Shown here piece after piece: positions 1 to 10,833 of a DNA stretch of 64,000 bases. The notes under the pieces were generated by a model that saw only the letters and a list, made by a program, of their open reading frames with translations, was not told the DNA's origin and searched no databases. Location: assembly GCA_023053685.1 (NCBI GenBank), contig JALIGW010000002.1:248535856-248599855 (forward strand), written 5' to 3'. Within the stretch, counting starts at the first letter, position 1. Each line of letters opens with the position of its first letter. The position numbers and the translations under genes are program-made. The stretch comes from Diadophis punctatus similis (taxonomy: Eukaryota > Chordata > Lepidosauria > Squamata > Dipsadidae).

Positions 1-645
1 CAAGAAGCCCACCAAGCTATCACCAGGAGCCCACAAAACAGCCCTGGAAAGAGTGGAGGTCATATAATTCACCTCATCCCCCAAAGATGGCGAGAGGACT
101 CCAAATAGCCCGGCAGAGGGTCCTGGGGAGAGTGACACCGACTCCAATGATGACCCCTTGTAAGTGGCCCAATCACTTTGGCGACAGCCTCCACTGAACT
201 CGTAGTCCAATCTTCAGGACAAAAAGCCAACTTAGTGGCCCTTCTAGACTCAGGGTGCACCAGATGCCTAGTCAACCCTGCCCTGGTTGAGAAGCTGGGG
301 ATGAGATTTAGACCAATCAAGGGGCCGGTGGCCTTTTGCCAGCTGGACAGATCTGTAGCAGGGGGGATTCCAGTGACATTCATCACTGAGCTGATAGAAA
401 TGCAGATGGGGGGCACACAGAGACTCAGTTTCATAGTAGTGCTGGGTATGGAAAGACCCCTGGTGCTAGGATTAGCATGGCTATGGAAATGGAACCCCTA
501 TGTGAACTGGAGGAAGCAGCTGCTTAAAATCCAGAGGACTAAAGCAAAAGGAGAGATGGGAAGGGACCCAGGGGCCCCAAAGCCGAGGCAGGAGATGGGG
601 GCAGTAATGCAAGAGCGAAAGAAGGCTGACCCTTACATTCCATAG
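1..645 (+). pseudogene. Ty3/Gypsy gag C-terminus and aspartic protease fragment
   Basis: Decayed retrotransposon polyprotein piece. Positions 2-170 in frame 2 resemble the acidic gag C-terminus of the larger Gypsy copy at 22-23 kb, with at least two stops. From 178 a 155-residue open frame follows in another phase. It carries LLDSGCT, the catalytic motif of retroviral-type aspartic proteases, then the hydrophobic stretch that ends in LGLAWLWKWNPYVNW, which matches the equivalent stretch in the 22-kb copy. That frame opens at TTG, so no real start is claimed. The frame change, internal stops and absence of adjacent RT show a dead fragment that continues left of the window. Confidence 0.85.
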
Positions 646-1521
646 GAGTACTGGGCCTTGTAGGATGTGTTTAGCAAGAAGGGCTCAGATGAGCTCCCAC
701 CCCACTGGCCAACTGACTGCTCCATAGTACTCCTGCTAGGTGCTAAACTGCCTATACCAGTGTTGGTGAACAGTCCTGCCGAAACAGGAGTATGTGCGCA
801 TACGGGTGCGTGCTGGAAACCGGAAGAACAATTGCCCGGCAGATGATCTTCTGGTTTCTGGCATGCACATTTACACCGGCCACCTGGTCTTAGTTCCTGG
901 CGTGTGTGCGAAGACCAGCTGTCTGGTGTGCATGCATCGGCTTCGCCTGGCCTTTTGCGGGTACTCGCACCTCCCTGCTCACCCCTCTGGTCCCCGTTGG
1001 GGTGGCGGGACTTCCCCACCAACAATCTGGTTCCGCAGACACCCACACAGTGAGAGAAAATTGGGAGGGGAATGCTGCCTCTCTCCTCTGGAAAGCCAGA
1101 GCCCCTTCCTGACCTCAGAGGGAAGGGCCATTGGCATTCCCAGGGCTCGGGTTGGGCCAGCAGGTGGGAGAGCTTCGTCCCAACTCTGGCCAGGATGAAG
1201 CGCCCCCCCAGCCAGCCACTGAGAACAAGCCAGTGCAGACCCCCCTCCTGCCACTTCTGCCAAGGGAGCATGACCGCTTCGCAGCCAGAGCGCCTCTTAC
1301 CCTGGTGCCCGACACATTCCTCCAGCGCAGGCTCAGCTCCTGGTTCCTCCCTGATGGCGGCTCCTCCTCCTCCTGGCTTCTCCAGCATCCCACCCAGAAG
1401 CAGCAGCGCGAGAACCACCGCCCCCTCATCCCTGGCAGTGGCATGAGCAGCGGGAAGGGTGACCGGCCGCCCAGCCAACAAACGCTGCCGCATGCGCCCG
1501 AGCCGGCCAGGTGCTCTGGAC
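646..1521. other. GC-rich repeat-like segment, no gene recognised
   Basis: From about 757 the sequence begins with a hAT-like CAGTGTTGGTGAAC and then becomes GC-rich. Several reading frames are open on both strands here (up to 359 residues on the minus strand, reaching 1712), but they lack recognisable domains and run straight through a palindromic MITE, so they are judged non-coding. Motifs such as GAAGATGATCTTC and CACCGGCCA recur at 845-890 and 1790-1880 on either side of the MITE, which suggests one interspersed element spanning about 757-2000. Confidence 0.4.
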
Positions 1522-1657
1522 CAGTGTTTCCCAACCTTGGCAACTTGAAGATGTCTGGACTTCAACTCCCAGAATTCCCCAGCCAGCATTCGCTGGCTGG
1601 GGAATTCTGGGAGTTGAAGTCCAGACATCTTCAAGTTGCCAAGGTTGGGAAACACTG
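1522..1657. mobile_element. Palindromic hAT MITE with 8-bp target duplication
   Basis: A 136-bp near-perfect palindrome with termini CAGTGTTTCCCAACC and its reverse complement. It is flanked by the direct repeat CTCTGGAC (1514-1521 and 1658-1665). Termini starting CAG and an 8-bp duplication are hallmarks of the hAT superfamily. A shorter sister copy is at 40194-40315, with its duplicate at 49379-49500. Confidence 0.92.
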
Positions 1658-1665
1658 CTCTGGAC

Positions 1666-2260
1666 CACGGATGCGCATCAGTGCCACAGGCTGGAGAGCT
1701 GGGGTCGCACAAGGAGCCCGCTCAGGCGGCGAGGGAGGGAAGCCCAGTCCTGCCCGGCAGCTCTGCTCCCCTTGCTCTACCGGGTTCCGGCACACCGGCC
1801 AGCTGGTCTTCACATGCACAGGAGCGCCGGAAACGAAAAGAGCAGCCGCTCAGTGCAAATGCACGCACCAGGAAGATGATCTTCATTTCTGGCAATCCTG
1901 CACGCATGAATGCCACCTGGCCGGCACACTGGAACACGGAAGAGCAACGGGTGACGGCTCGCAGGCCCGGAGAAATGGCTCTGCATGAGATAGGTACACA
2001 CATATTTAATCACATATACTCGCCTGAGATGTCTTGTCCTGGCCAGGATTCAGTTCAGACCTCCTTTCCTTCCCTCAAGGTTTCTTGGACTTGCCTTCAG
2101 CACCATCGGCCCCTTGGAGGTGTCACTGCCGTCTCCCGGAGGTTTAAACCCCCGTGGCGCCTGGAGAATGTTCAGAAGTGGCCCCTCCCAGGGTCCAAGG
2201 GGTCGGGCAGCCCTCAGCGCAATAGCGCCTCGCTTAATGTCCCATCTGGGGTGCCAGGAC
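1666..2260. other. Rest of GC-rich repeat and possible LTR-element leader
   Basis: 1666-2000 continues the GC-rich repeat that the MITE interrupts. 2036-2260, read on the minus strand, directly follows the 3-prime end of the LTR at 2261-2874. It opens a few bases in with a TGGCACCCCAGATGGGAC-like stretch, which resembles a tRNA primer-binding site. The primer site is suggestive only, and no gag frame was recognised beyond it. Confidence 0.35.
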
Positions 2261-2874
2261 TGTTGTAGAAAGAATGGGACAAGCAAGCACTTTCCAGGGA
2301 AGGAAAAGGTTTATTGAATGCGCAGGTTCAAAGCAAAGAAAAAGGCCTGAACACCGAATGCTAATCAGGGTCTTTCTTTTATACATTGGTTTACATATGT
2401 ATTTCCTATGTCCATTTATGGTATACAATTAGGTAGACTTATCTTAAAATAATATAGGGAACTGGGAACAGACAGTTAGGCGAATAAGATGTGTAAGCAC
2501 AGATGTTTCCAGGCTGTGGTTTGTCCTTCACATTTTAGGGAACAACACAATAGTTCACAAACTAATATAATACTGTAGACATAGCGAAACTCCCTTTCTC
2601 ATGGTCAGCATATCTAGAAAGGATACATATATTATTAGTGCTGACAGGGCAGTTCCTTTTTGCTTAACTAATGGCTATTGAGATACGTGTTTACTTGCCT
2701 TGTAACATTGTCCAGACCTGTCAGGCCTGGCTCTGAGGCCTAATGGATTGTTGCCTCTACCTCAGATTTGCCATCACGGGTCTGTACCCAAACTTTATTC
2801 ACTAACTGAGGGTGCAGGCTTGTTCTCGAAGCTTGTGGGTTGGTTTCTGAACGTTGTTACCAGGCTAAGTAACA
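2261..2874 (-). mobile_element. LTR of a retroviral-type element, minus orientation
   Basis: The block starts TGTTGTAG and ends AAGTAACA, so it has TGTT...AACA termini. On the minus strand an AATAAA signal lies near 2312-2317, about 50 bp before the LTR end, as expected of an R/U5 region. A possible primer-binding site follows. No clear target duplication flanks it, so it is probably one LTR of a truncated element rather than a clean solo LTR. The exact right boundary is uncertain. Confidence 0.5.
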
Positions 2875-2903
2875 TCTTCAGCGGAGTTTAGGGGATCTAT
2901 TCA

Positions 2904-3120
2904 ATGACTCCTAGGGAATTGGAGGACTTACGGGCTTTGATAAGACAAAAATTTAAAAAGAGGGTTCATCGACCCAGGGTGGCTGCCCCAGTCGTTCTGG
3001 CAAAAAAAAAAAAAAAGATGGGTCCCTTCGTCTGTGGGTAGACTATAGAAGGCTAAATGGTATCTCTGTTCAAAACGTTTATCTGCTGCCCCTAACGAAG
3101 GACATGCTACTGCACCCAGT
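2904..3120 (+). pseudogene. Ty3/Gypsy reverse transcriptase N-terminal fragment
   Basis: Translation from ATG 2904 gives MTPRELEDLRALI...RVAAPVV, matching the start of the RT domain in the Gypsy copy at 21.5 kb (MTTKELGEMRRYI...RVAAPML). After an A-run at 3002-3016 the match continues in another frame with DGSLRLWVDYRRLN, the RT block that precedes the catalytic region. The YLDD core is absent. The frameshift at the homopolymer and the truncation mark a dead copy. A sister fragment lies at 26852-27090. Confidence 0.85.
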
Positions 3121-3124
3121 AAAA

Positions 3125-4450
3125 AAAAAGCCATGTGCAGTCATTTGCTAGAAGCATCACAGGGAGAAAATAATTGTTGTACCCAGCTGGTGGATTACCC
3201 AGAAGGATTTGAAGAATCATGGAGAGAGAAAACATTTCTGCTCTGGGAGGTCCCCTTCCTCTGGGACTGATGGAGGAGTTTGGGATTATGAGTGTACACA
3301 AATGAATCCCTTTGTGAGCCTGAGCTCTTCCCAAGAAGCTGCCACATGGAGCACAGCCACTTCTTAAAAGTCCCCTCACCACTGGACTCCTTTGGGAAAA
3401 TGGATCGACAACAGATGTTTATAATTTTGGGGGAAAGACACATTGTTGTTTTATTGTTCTTAAACAAAATCTTAAGAAAAAGTTTTATTAGTAAGAATCA
3501 AACAAAGATATTTCATCCGGGAGAGATAAGAGACAATGATTATGATGACGTATGGCAAATAAGCCGTTCTAGAAGCAAGTTCATGGGGCTTTGTTGCTCT
3601 TCCCTGCAGATTTTCCAATGTCTCAACAACACTTTTATATCATGGTGATCAGAACTGGACACAGTATTCTGAGTGTGGTATCACCAGCACTGTGTAAAGC
3701 AATTCTCTCTTCTTGTTGTCTTGATATTATTCCTCTGTTGATGCAGCCAATGACTGCATTGGCTTTTATTGGCAGCTGAAGCACAATGCTGGCACAAGTG
3801 GTATTTGTCCACTTATCATGCACCCCAGGGATACATGGCCTGCCCTTTTGGAGATCTCCCAGAGGCAGCCACCATTTTCAGTGCACTCACAACTCCTTAA
3901 CACAGTCTACAGTGCTAAGGTAGCAAAACAGAACACTTTGTCCCACTCCCAGTGACCCAGAAGCAGCCACCATATTGACACAGAGGCAGCCATGGCAAAA
4001 TGGCAGCTGCTTCCACAAGTCCACTGCATGGCCCAGGAATGAATCTTGGGCACAATCAAAATAACGACTCTTTCCATAAGCCCAGAGATGCATGTCCTGC
4101 CCTCTTTCTGCACATGAGGTTCAGAGATCATCAAAAGGTATGGAGGAGGCGGCGGCTGTGATGCCTGGTAGGGTGGGATTGATCCAGTAGAAGTGCGGAC
4201 CCTGTAGGGGAGGAAAGGCCTAAGGGGACCTGTGCAGAAGGGAAAGGTCCAGGAGGATCCAAATGTTGGGATAGGAGAGGCCTTTAGAAGGGAAGCCTGG
4301 GCCCCCAAAAGCTTCCCCAAGCTCTTAAGTAGCCACTTTTGTGCTTAACAACTTGCACATTCATTTGATGGCTTCATCAGGAAGAGAAGGGGGTGGAGCA
4401 AGGTAATCTCATTTAACCACCTTTAATCAGCAAGGTAATCTCATTTAACC
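3125..4450. repeat. Duplicated ZNF downstream flank, module copy 1
   Basis: Non-coding sequence shared with 28757-31260, 42210-43700 and 51389-52880, each lying 3-prime of a minus-strand finger array. The part at 3585-3900 resembles a minus-oriented CR1 3-prime region. 4090-4320 is purine-rich with degenerate short repeats around GGGGAGGAAAGGCC. The short open frames are not conserved between copies. It serves as the reference for mapping later insertions in the other copies. Confidence 0.7.
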
Positions 4451-4538
4451 ACCTTTACAACATGCAACCAAAATTGGCAGGCCCCCTTACAATTGTATCT
4501 CGAGGACTACTTATATGGTGGCTGGGGAATTATGGCAC

Positions 4539-5271
4539 TGTTGTGGTCTGCCAGCGGCCTGTGCAGCTGGTAGCAGAGCCGGACAGCGAGGAGGCTGGTG
4601 TTGTGATTCGCCAGTGGCCTGTGCAGCTGGCAACAGAGTCGGACAGCGAGGAGGCTGGGGAGGAACCTGGGCCAGGTCTGGAGTCTGGAGAAGGCTTGGT
4701 GCCAGAGGCAGGGATTCAGCTAGGGCCTCCAGAACTTCCAGAGGCTGACATGAGTGAAGAAGGAGGAGCCTGTTCTCAATGCGCGCATGCGCAGAGCTGC
4801 CAAAAGGCAGGAATGGTTCCAGAGGAGGACTACTCAGGAGTAAGGCTTGGAGTTAATTGGCCTCTCCCATTATTTAAGAGGAAAAACACGAGGGAGTAAT
4901 TTGCAGGAAACAACTTCGTCCATTTCTAGTCCTTGTCTTTGAAATTCAAGCCTCTGTTTGACTCCCATTTGAAATCGTCAAGTTTGCCTACAAATTGTTC
5001 CTGGGCTTTTTGCCAAAGATGAGCAAAGTTCATGGGGATTATCTGCTGTTATCTGAAAGACTTTTCGTTAGACTTCTGTTCTTTTGCTTGGATTATTGCT
5101 GACTGTTAATGAGACTAATTAACAGCCATTGCACAGAAAAGACGGGTTTATCCTTTATTTGAACTTAGGACGACTGCTAAGTAAGACAGTTACTAGCCGT
5201 TATTATTAAAAAGAGATTTGTAAGGACGCTGTTTGTGCTGTGGTCTTTTATCAAGAAGCTGGGTCAGAACA
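4539..5271 (+). mobile_element. Solo LTR inserted in module copy 1
   Basis: This block is absent from the matching place in module copy 2 (near 31230), where the flanks join directly. It starts TGTTGTGG and ends CAGAACA (TGTT...AACA) between GGCAC (4534-4538) and GCCAC (5272-5276), a 5-bp target duplication with one mismatch. A TATA-like ATTTAAG lies near 4872. The first 60 bp are repeated in tandem (4539 and 4599). The 145-residue open frame at 4462-4899 crosses the LTR boundary and is not a gene. Confidence 0.8.
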
Positions 5272-5296
5272 GCCACTCATAATCTGTAGGACAAGA

Positions 5297-5592
5297 AGTT
5301 TTTGAGGCTTTTTCAGCCCATTTTTGAGGCTTTTTTCGGCCCGTTTTCAAGGGTTTCCGAAAAAACCCTCAAAAATGGGCTGAAAAAAGCCTCAAAAATG
5401 GAGTGAAAAAAGCCATGAAAAAAAGGCACAAAAAGACCTGAAAAAGACCAAAAAAGGGGCATACGGAGGCCAAAGAATTGCCGGCGGGTGGACGGGGCTT
5501 CAGTAATATTCGGTCTGTAAGAAGCACAGACATTTTCACACACACACCTTTGGGAGACAAAAAAGTGGGTCTTATAATCCGAAAAATACGGT
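5297..5592. mobile_element. Foldback MITE fragment ending GTCTTATAATCCG
   Basis: 5297-5395 forms a hairpin of GAGGCTTTTTTC-type arms around a short loop. The right end reads GGGTCTTATAATCCGAAAA followed by TACGGTA, a terminal sequence common to reptile non-autonomous DNA elements. No matching left terminus is seen, so the copy is truncated. It sits between the solo LTR and the 3-prime end of ZNF-1. Confidence 0.5.
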
Positions 5593-5819
5593 AATATATG
5601 ATATCCAGAAAAAGGTATGAAACAGTTTCTACATTTTTTCTCTCCAACTACAGGTCTAAACCTGCAATGTGTTTACTAAAAAGGATCAGACCATTATTCA
5701 GTGTCTATTTCTCACCTACAGTCTTAGCAGCAGTTCAGAAATGAAATTCAAACCTTCTCCAAACTCATCAACTTTTGCATCATACAAATTTTCTTGTATG
5801 CGATAAGCAGTTATTTAGG

Positions 5820-5922
5820 CCTAAAGTGCTGTCCATAGACTGGAGACACAGTGCTTTTCGTGTGACTTCTGGTATATCACCATGTGGGAATTCCGACTGA
5901 AACTTTTGCCACAAACAGGACA
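5820..5922 (-). pseudogene. Former last finger of ZNF-1, beyond a nonsense codon
   Basis: Read in the ZNF-1 frame, the sequence after the stop continues as [21 protein letters not shown] and runs to a further stop. The stop itself is TAG where the paralogs have GAG in the PYEC linker (Glu to stop). The array therefore once extended at least one finger further; this finger has since lost its normal second half. Confidence 0.8.
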
Positions 5923-7026
5923 CTAATTCAGTTTCTCTCCGCTGTGTGTCATCTGGTGATTTATGAGCTGTAATTTTGTAATTAAAGTTTTCCCACAATC
6001 AGGACATTCAAAGGGTTTCTCTCCTGTGTGAGTCCTCTGGTGTATCATCATTTGGGACTTCTGATGGAAATTTTTGCCACAAACAGGACACTCATACAGT
6101 TTTTCTCCTGTGTGAATCCTCTGGTGTGTCACCAGGCAGCTTTTGTAACTGAACCTTTTCCCACAAATCGGACACTCATGTGGTTTTTCTCCGGTGTGCA
6201 TCCTCTGGTGTTTCAGCAGGCTGGAATTGTCAATGAAACTTCTCCCACAAACTGGACACTCATACGGTTTCTCTCCTGTGTGAGTCCTCTGGTGTACCAC
6301 CAGTTGTGAACTGTGACTGAAACTTTTCCCACAAAAAGCACATTGAAATGGTTTTTCTCCTGTGTGAGTCCTCTGGTGTACCACCAGTTGTGATTTCTGA
6401 CTGAACCTTTTCCCACAATCAAGACATTCAAAGGGTTTCTCGCCTGTGTGAGTTCTCTGATGTCTTACCATTTGGAACTTCTGACGGAATTTTTTCCCAC
6501 AAACAGGACACTCATATAGTTTCTCTCCTGTGTGAGTCCTCTGGTGTGTCCCCAGGCTTGAATTGTTAATGAAAGTTTTCCCACAAACTGGACACTCATA
6601 CGGTTTCTCTCCTGTGTGAGTCCTCTGGTGTACCACCAGTTGTGAACTGTGACTGAAACTTTTCCCACAAAAAGCACATTGAAATGGTTTTTCTCCTGTG
6701 TGAGTCCTCTGGTGTCTCACCAGGCTGGAATTGTCAATGAAACTTTTCCCACAAATCGGACACTCATACGGTTTCTCTCCTGTGTGAGTCCTCTGGTGTA
6801 CCACCAGTTGTGATTTCTGACTGAAACTTTTCCCACAATCAGGACATTCAAAGGGTTTCTCTCCTGTGTGAGTCCTCTGGTGAAGTACCAGGTTGGACTT
6901 GTGACTGAAACTTTTCCCACAGTCAGGACATTCAAAGGGTTTCTCTCCTGTGTGAGTCCTCTGGTAATTTGCAGTGAAACATTTCCCGCACTCAGAACTA
7001 TCATATGATTTCTTTTTTGTGTTCAT
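5923..7026 (-). CDS. C2H2 zinc-finger protein, 13 fingers (ZNF-1)
   Basis: Predicted 367-residue protein, almost entirely tandem 28-residue C2H2 fingers (C-X2-C-X12-H-X3-H) joined by TGEKP linkers; such arrays bind DNA in the nucleus. Twelve fingers keep all zinc ligands. Finger 1 (residues 7-30) is broken: its first Cys is Ser and a deletion removes the first His ([10 protein letters not shown]). Finger 13 has Leu for the core Phe (CGKTL). Fingers 5 and 9 are the same finger type. The ATG was chosen because the codon two upstream is TAG, shared by all four paralogs; the frame before it is decayed finger sequence. No KRAB, SCAN or BTB domain is encoded in this exon. The proposed promoter P1 lies about 8 kb upstream, beyond many insertions. 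Expression is unproven, and with a broken first finger this is the weakest gene of the four. Confidence 0.75.
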   Translation of the reverse strand: MNTKKKSYDSSECGKCFTANYQRTHTGEKPFECPDCGKSFSHKSNLVLHQRTHTGEKPFECPDCGKSFSQKSQLVVHQRTHTGEKPYECPICGKSFIDNSSLVRHQRTHTGEKPFQCAFCGKSFSHSSQLVVHQRTHTGEKPYECPVCGKTFINNSSLGTHQRTHTGEKLYECPVCGKKFRQKFQMVRHQRTHTGEKPFECLDCGKRFSQKSQLVVHQRTHTGEKPFQCAFCGKSFSHSSQLVVHQRTHTGEKPYECPVCGRSFIDNSSLLKHQRMHTGEKPHECPICGKRFSYKSCLVTHQRIHTGEKLYECPVCGKNFHQKSQMMIHQRTHTGEKPFECPDCGKTLITKLQLINHQMTHSGEKLN

Positions 7027-7230
7027 CCTCTAGTGTATCACGAGGTCAGAGTTCAGACCAAAACTTTCCCCACAATCAGAGAATTCAAAGGGTTTCTCCC
7101 TGGTGTGAGTTCTCTAATGTATCACCAAGTTGCTATGCTCAGTATATTTGGAGCCCTTGTAGGGCTTCTCTCCTACGTGGGTTCTTCCATGAACCAAAAG
7201 GGAACTGTTCTGACTAAAGCTTTGGCTACA
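7027..7230 (-). pseudogene. Decayed fingers 5-prime of ZNF-1
   Basis: In-frame continuation upstream of the ZNF-1 start. It reads as damaged fingers (SFSQNSSLLVHGRTHVGEKP, then EHSNLVIH-stop-RTHTREKP, then GLNSDLVIH-stop-R). Two CAG-type Gln codons in the HQRTH linker have become TAG, and several Cys ligands are lost. Similar debris precedes the other three arrays, so the loss predates the duplications. Confidence 0.8.
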
Positions 7231-7393
7231 TTTGAAATGTGAGTTAGCTGCCAAGCATTCAAATATAAATCACGTGACCATGGAAAAGCTGAAATAGTCA
7301 TAAGTATGAAAAATGGTCATACATCAGTTTTTTCAATGGTGCTGTAAGTTCGAACAGTTACTAAATGAACTGTTGTAAGTTGAGGACTACCTG
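7231..7393 (-). mobile_element. Tigger/mariner-like MITE remnant
   Basis: Ends GTTGTAAGTTGAGGACTACC, the reverse complement of the CAGGTAGTCCTCAACTTAC terminus of Tigger-like non-autonomous elements. The interior has the typical CACGTGACCATGG and GTCATAAGTATG words. Matching remnants lie upstream of the other arrays (34518, 46600, 55982), so it was present before the gene duplications. Confidence 0.7.
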
Positions 7394-7824
7394 CAATGTA
7401 TCCTTGTGTTCCGCATAGTCTACTCTTTTCAGTTTGAAATCTCTTCTTTTTCACCTGCTGGGGAAGGAGAAAATTTTGGGGTTTTTCTGAAGGAAATGAA
7501 AAATATTTTGTTTTCTGGCTTGATTGGCTTTCCTTTTTAACGTTGTTTGTTATTCTCAGTTGTCCGGTGTGCTCTTATTGCCGTCTTCTTTGTCTATACG
7601 ATTCAAAGAAAAAAGTAACTTTAATTGTTTATAAAATGATTGCAGAAGATGTGAAAAAAGAAAAAGAAACCATACACATTAAAGGTAAAAAGCAAATATG
7701 CCACAATGCTAAAAGAACATCTTACATTAATTATGATTTATTTGACACATTGAAGATTACTGAGATCCACGTTCACATTTGCATTCAACCCTGAAATTCT
7801 CTTCTTCAATACAAATTCTTACCC
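7394..7824. other. ZNF upstream flank, AT-rich, no gene seen
   Basis: Sequence shared with 34602-35030 and 56183-56620 (for example GGTTTTTCTGAAGGAAATG and TTAACATTGCTTGTTATTC). No ORF is conserved among the copies. It is probably intron or intergenic DNA between the finger exon and the proposed first exon. Confidence 0.5.
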
Positions 7825-8990
7825 GTGTTTCCCCGAAAATAAGACAGGGTTTTGTTTTCTTTTGACCCCCGAAATATGGCCTTGGCCTTATTATCGGGGT
7901 GTGTGTGTCTTATTCTTTTGGGCGTGCAGGAAGTGGCGAGCGTGGGACTGGATGTCACGTCGCCGCCACTTCCCCTCCGTTTTTTGTGCCGGCCGGGCAG
8001 CCGGCCGGCGCTGCCCTGACGTGTCCCGCCGGTGCCGCCTCATAGAGCAGGACTTTGATAGGCTTATTGTGCCGTTTCATGCAGGAACTGCAGCACCGCC
8101 ATGAGGTTCATCATACCAGCACAGCTGGTGTCCTGCTGCTCTTGGCTGCGCTGGTATGATGAACCGGGGGGTGTCTTATTCTTTTAGGGGTGCAGGAAGC
8201 GGCGAGCATGGGACTGGGTGTCCCGCCACCGCCACCTCCCCTCCCTGATCTTCGCGCCGGCGCCGCCTCATGAAACAGGACTCTGCAAGTCTTGTGTCAG
8301 GTTCTGTAGGGTTTGGGAAAGGAAAACTCAGCACTCAAAATCAGTAACCAAGTTTGTTTGTTTATCCCAACATCAGTACTAACTGACCACCTTAACGTTT
8401 TACAGAAAGGAATCTTTGTTGGAGCTAATTCTCCGTGCTCCCCATCCACCTTTAAGTAACATACAGCTCCACCTTAGTGCAATTACCCAATTACTCAATT
8501 ACCCTTTAGCCTCCTTTTTCCTCCCCCATTCATTGCAAGCCGTTCCAGATGCTTCTCGGCTGTGCCGTGCTGCTCTGCTGTGTTTTATGATGGCTGGTGA
8601 GAAAACAGCTTCAGGCATAATGCGACAATGCTCATCAATGGCACGGAACGGAGATCCCCACATGAATGGCAGCCCCAGGTACTGTTGGACGGCTGGGGCT
8701 GACAGCTTGTTGTGCCGTTGCATGCACAAATTGCAGCACTGCTGTGAGCTTCATCATACCAGCACAGCTGGTGTCCTGCCACTCATGGCTGCACAGGTAT
8801 GCTGAACCTCGCGGCAGTGCTGCCGCACAAGCCTTGCAGAGTCCTGCTCCATGAGGCAGCGGCGGTGGCGGTACAAGTCTTACAAACACTCATTTATGGC
8901 ATCTTTTATCAAGGGGGCGGGGTGGGGTGGGCGAGAAGCAAGACGCACGTCTTACCCTTCCAGCTCCATCACATTCCGCGCCGTTGTGTC
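7825..8990. mobile_element. Foldback element with GTGTTTCCCCGAAAATAAGAC terminus
   Basis: Opens with TTTCCCCGAAAATAAGACAG and an inverted ACCCCCGAAA...TTATCGGGG, the same opening as the hairpin array at 10834. Hairpins follow: GGTTCATCATACCAGC at 8106 pairs with GCTGGTATGATGAACC ending 8165, and a second version lies at 8749-8806. The segment 8290-8590 looks like a later insertion between two related halves (8056-8160 and 8697-8806). The tail near 8940 (GACGCACGTCTTACC) recurs as spacer in the 10.8-kb array. The right boundary is not defined. Confidence 0.5.
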
Positions 8991-9269
8991 CAGGGACACA
9001 TGTTGTAAAAAAAAAATCGAACTTCCAATGGTGACATCACGTTGTAGTGGCTGGGACGAGCGGGGCTCCGCTCATTTCAGCCAATTTTTTCATGTTTTGA
9101 AAGCCCCTAGGGGCAAATCGGATTTTGGAGGGAATGAGGGAAAAGAGGGGTTCTCTAAGTGGTTTTGTGAGGAGAAGTGTGGCTCCCGTGGGACCTGATG
9201 AACTCTCATGAACACCACGAAGAAACTTGGCCTGTATGGCCGCTCTGGAGGCGGTGAGGTCCCAAACTT

Positions 9270-10290
9270 TTAGCTATGGAAGAGAAAAGTGGCAAGCAGC
9301 TTTAGAAATCGGAGAAATTGGAGAGATAAGAATAATAAGAGACAGATAGAAAAACTCTCTGATATTGTGGGTTTTGGGATTGATTTGTGGTAAGTAAGTC
9401 TCAAAGGAGGAACGGAAAGTGGCGAGCCGGCAGTGGGAGCAGAGGACCCAAACTGTCAAAAACTGGGAGGGAAAAAATGTGTAAAAGTGTGAGCACAGCA
9501 ATATTTGTATGGCGTGCAATAGAGACTCCTTTTTCTGAACGGAAATAAAAAGACAGAAAGAGATCAGGTGTTTTGGGAGGAGAAGCCATGTGAAGACGAT
9601 ATTTAGTGACGGGGTGATTTTGAAAGACTGAGGCACACGAGACGAAGGAGAACGAAGCTAATAAGAATAAGAATAAGCTAATAAGAATTTGGAGATAGTG
9701 GATTGATAGTAGAGTTTTTTCCGAGCGGAGATAAAGAGAAATAAAGAGAGCTGGTGTCGGAGAGAAAGAATTTTGTGAAGAGGATTTGCAGTGATGAGGT
9801 GATTGTGAAAGGCGGTGACATCTTGGAGCAGGCGGAGAAAAAAAATGGCACACCCAAGACGAAAGGAAACAAAGCGACAAAGAAGTTGGTGATAGCGGAG
9901 ACAGCAGAAACTGTTTTTTCGAGAGGAGATAAGAGAAAGAAAGAGAATGGGTGTTGGAGTGAAGGAACTTTGCAAAGAGGATTTGCGGTGACGGGGCAAT
10001 TCTGAAAGACGGCGACATCTTGGAGAAGAGGGGAAAATGGCGCACCCAAGACGAAAGGAAACGAAGCAAAGAAAAATTTGGTAATAGCAGATCGATAGTA
10101 GAGACTGTTTGACGTGTGGAAAGAAAGAGACCTGATGTCCGGGAGGGAAAATTTTTGCAAAGGAGATCTATGGTGATAGGGCATTTTTGAAGGACAGTGA
10201 CATCTTGAAGGAGGGGGGGAACTGTATACCCGAGAAGAAAGAGAATGAAACTAGGCAGAACTTTATGTTAGTGGATAGATAGAAGAACTC
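9270..10290. repeat. Degenerate tandem repeat, period about 190 bp
   Basis: The phrase GGTGATTxTGAAAGxC...GACATCTTGGAG recurs at about 9612, 9798, 9993 and 10179, with intervals 186, 195 and 186 bp. Other shared words are AAGACGAAAGGAAAC, GATAGTAGAG and GAGGATTTGCGGTGA. The units are AG-rich on the plus strand, so long Ser/Phe/Leu-rich frames open on the minus strand (9401-10184); these are by-products of the repeat. It could be satellite DNA or the monomer array of a LINE 5-prime UTR. Confidence 0.75.
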
Positions 10291-10576
10291 TGAGGGCAAT
10301 CCTTGTGGTCTGTTGCCATAAAAAGGGAAAAGAGGTCTGACTTGGAAAAAGGAAAAAAAAAGGAAAGACTTTGCATAAAGAGAAGATCAGGTTTTGTGAT
10401 ATAAAGCAGTATGGACAGAAGCTGTGGCAAATATAGTTAAATCTACACTTATATAGCTGTAATATTTATATCTGAACCTTTACAATTATTTATATTGATA
10501 CAATTAACATTAATTATAACAATTTATATTATATATATTATGTATGTTAATTTCATTAGGGAATTATTATAATTAC

Positions 10577-10830
10577 TCTATTTATTTATTTATTTATTTA
10601 TTGAGATTTATATACCGCTTCACAGTGCAAGCACTCTCTAAGCGGTTTACACCAGTAAGCAATGTATATTATTTATATTGCCCCCAACAATCTGGGTCCT
10701 CATTTTACCTACCTCGGAAGGATGGAAGGCTGAGTCAACCTTGAGCCGGTGAGATTTGAACCGCTGACCTGTGAATCAGTCAGCTAAAGTGACCTGCAGT
10801 ACTGCCTCTAACCGCTATACTATTTATACT
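10577..10830 (-). mobile_element. tRNA-derived squamate SINE, minus orientation
   Basis: Reverse complement of the SINE at 17967. The tRNA-like head (box B like GGTTCAAATCTCACCGG) is at the right end, the body contains AATCTGGGTCCTCATTTTACC, and the 3-prime tail is a TTTA microsatellite at the left (10577-10601). It lies immediately before the hairpin array at 10834. Confidence 0.85.
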
Positions 10831-10833
10831 TCT

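Noticed and set aside
633..1712. 359-residue open frame on the minus strand
   Set aside because: It runs through the whole palindromic MITE 1522-1657 and a GC-rich repeat, shows no domain, and has sizeable rival frames on the other strand.
6028..6309. Plus-strand frames opposite the finger arrays ([14 protein letters not shown] repeats), also at 32-34, 45 and 54-55 kb
   Set aside because: They are the antisense reading of the finger repeats; periodic because the fingers are periodic.
9401..10184. Minus-strand Ser/Phe/Leu-rich frames
   Set aside because: Generated by the ~190-bp purine-rich tandem repeat; frames change between units.
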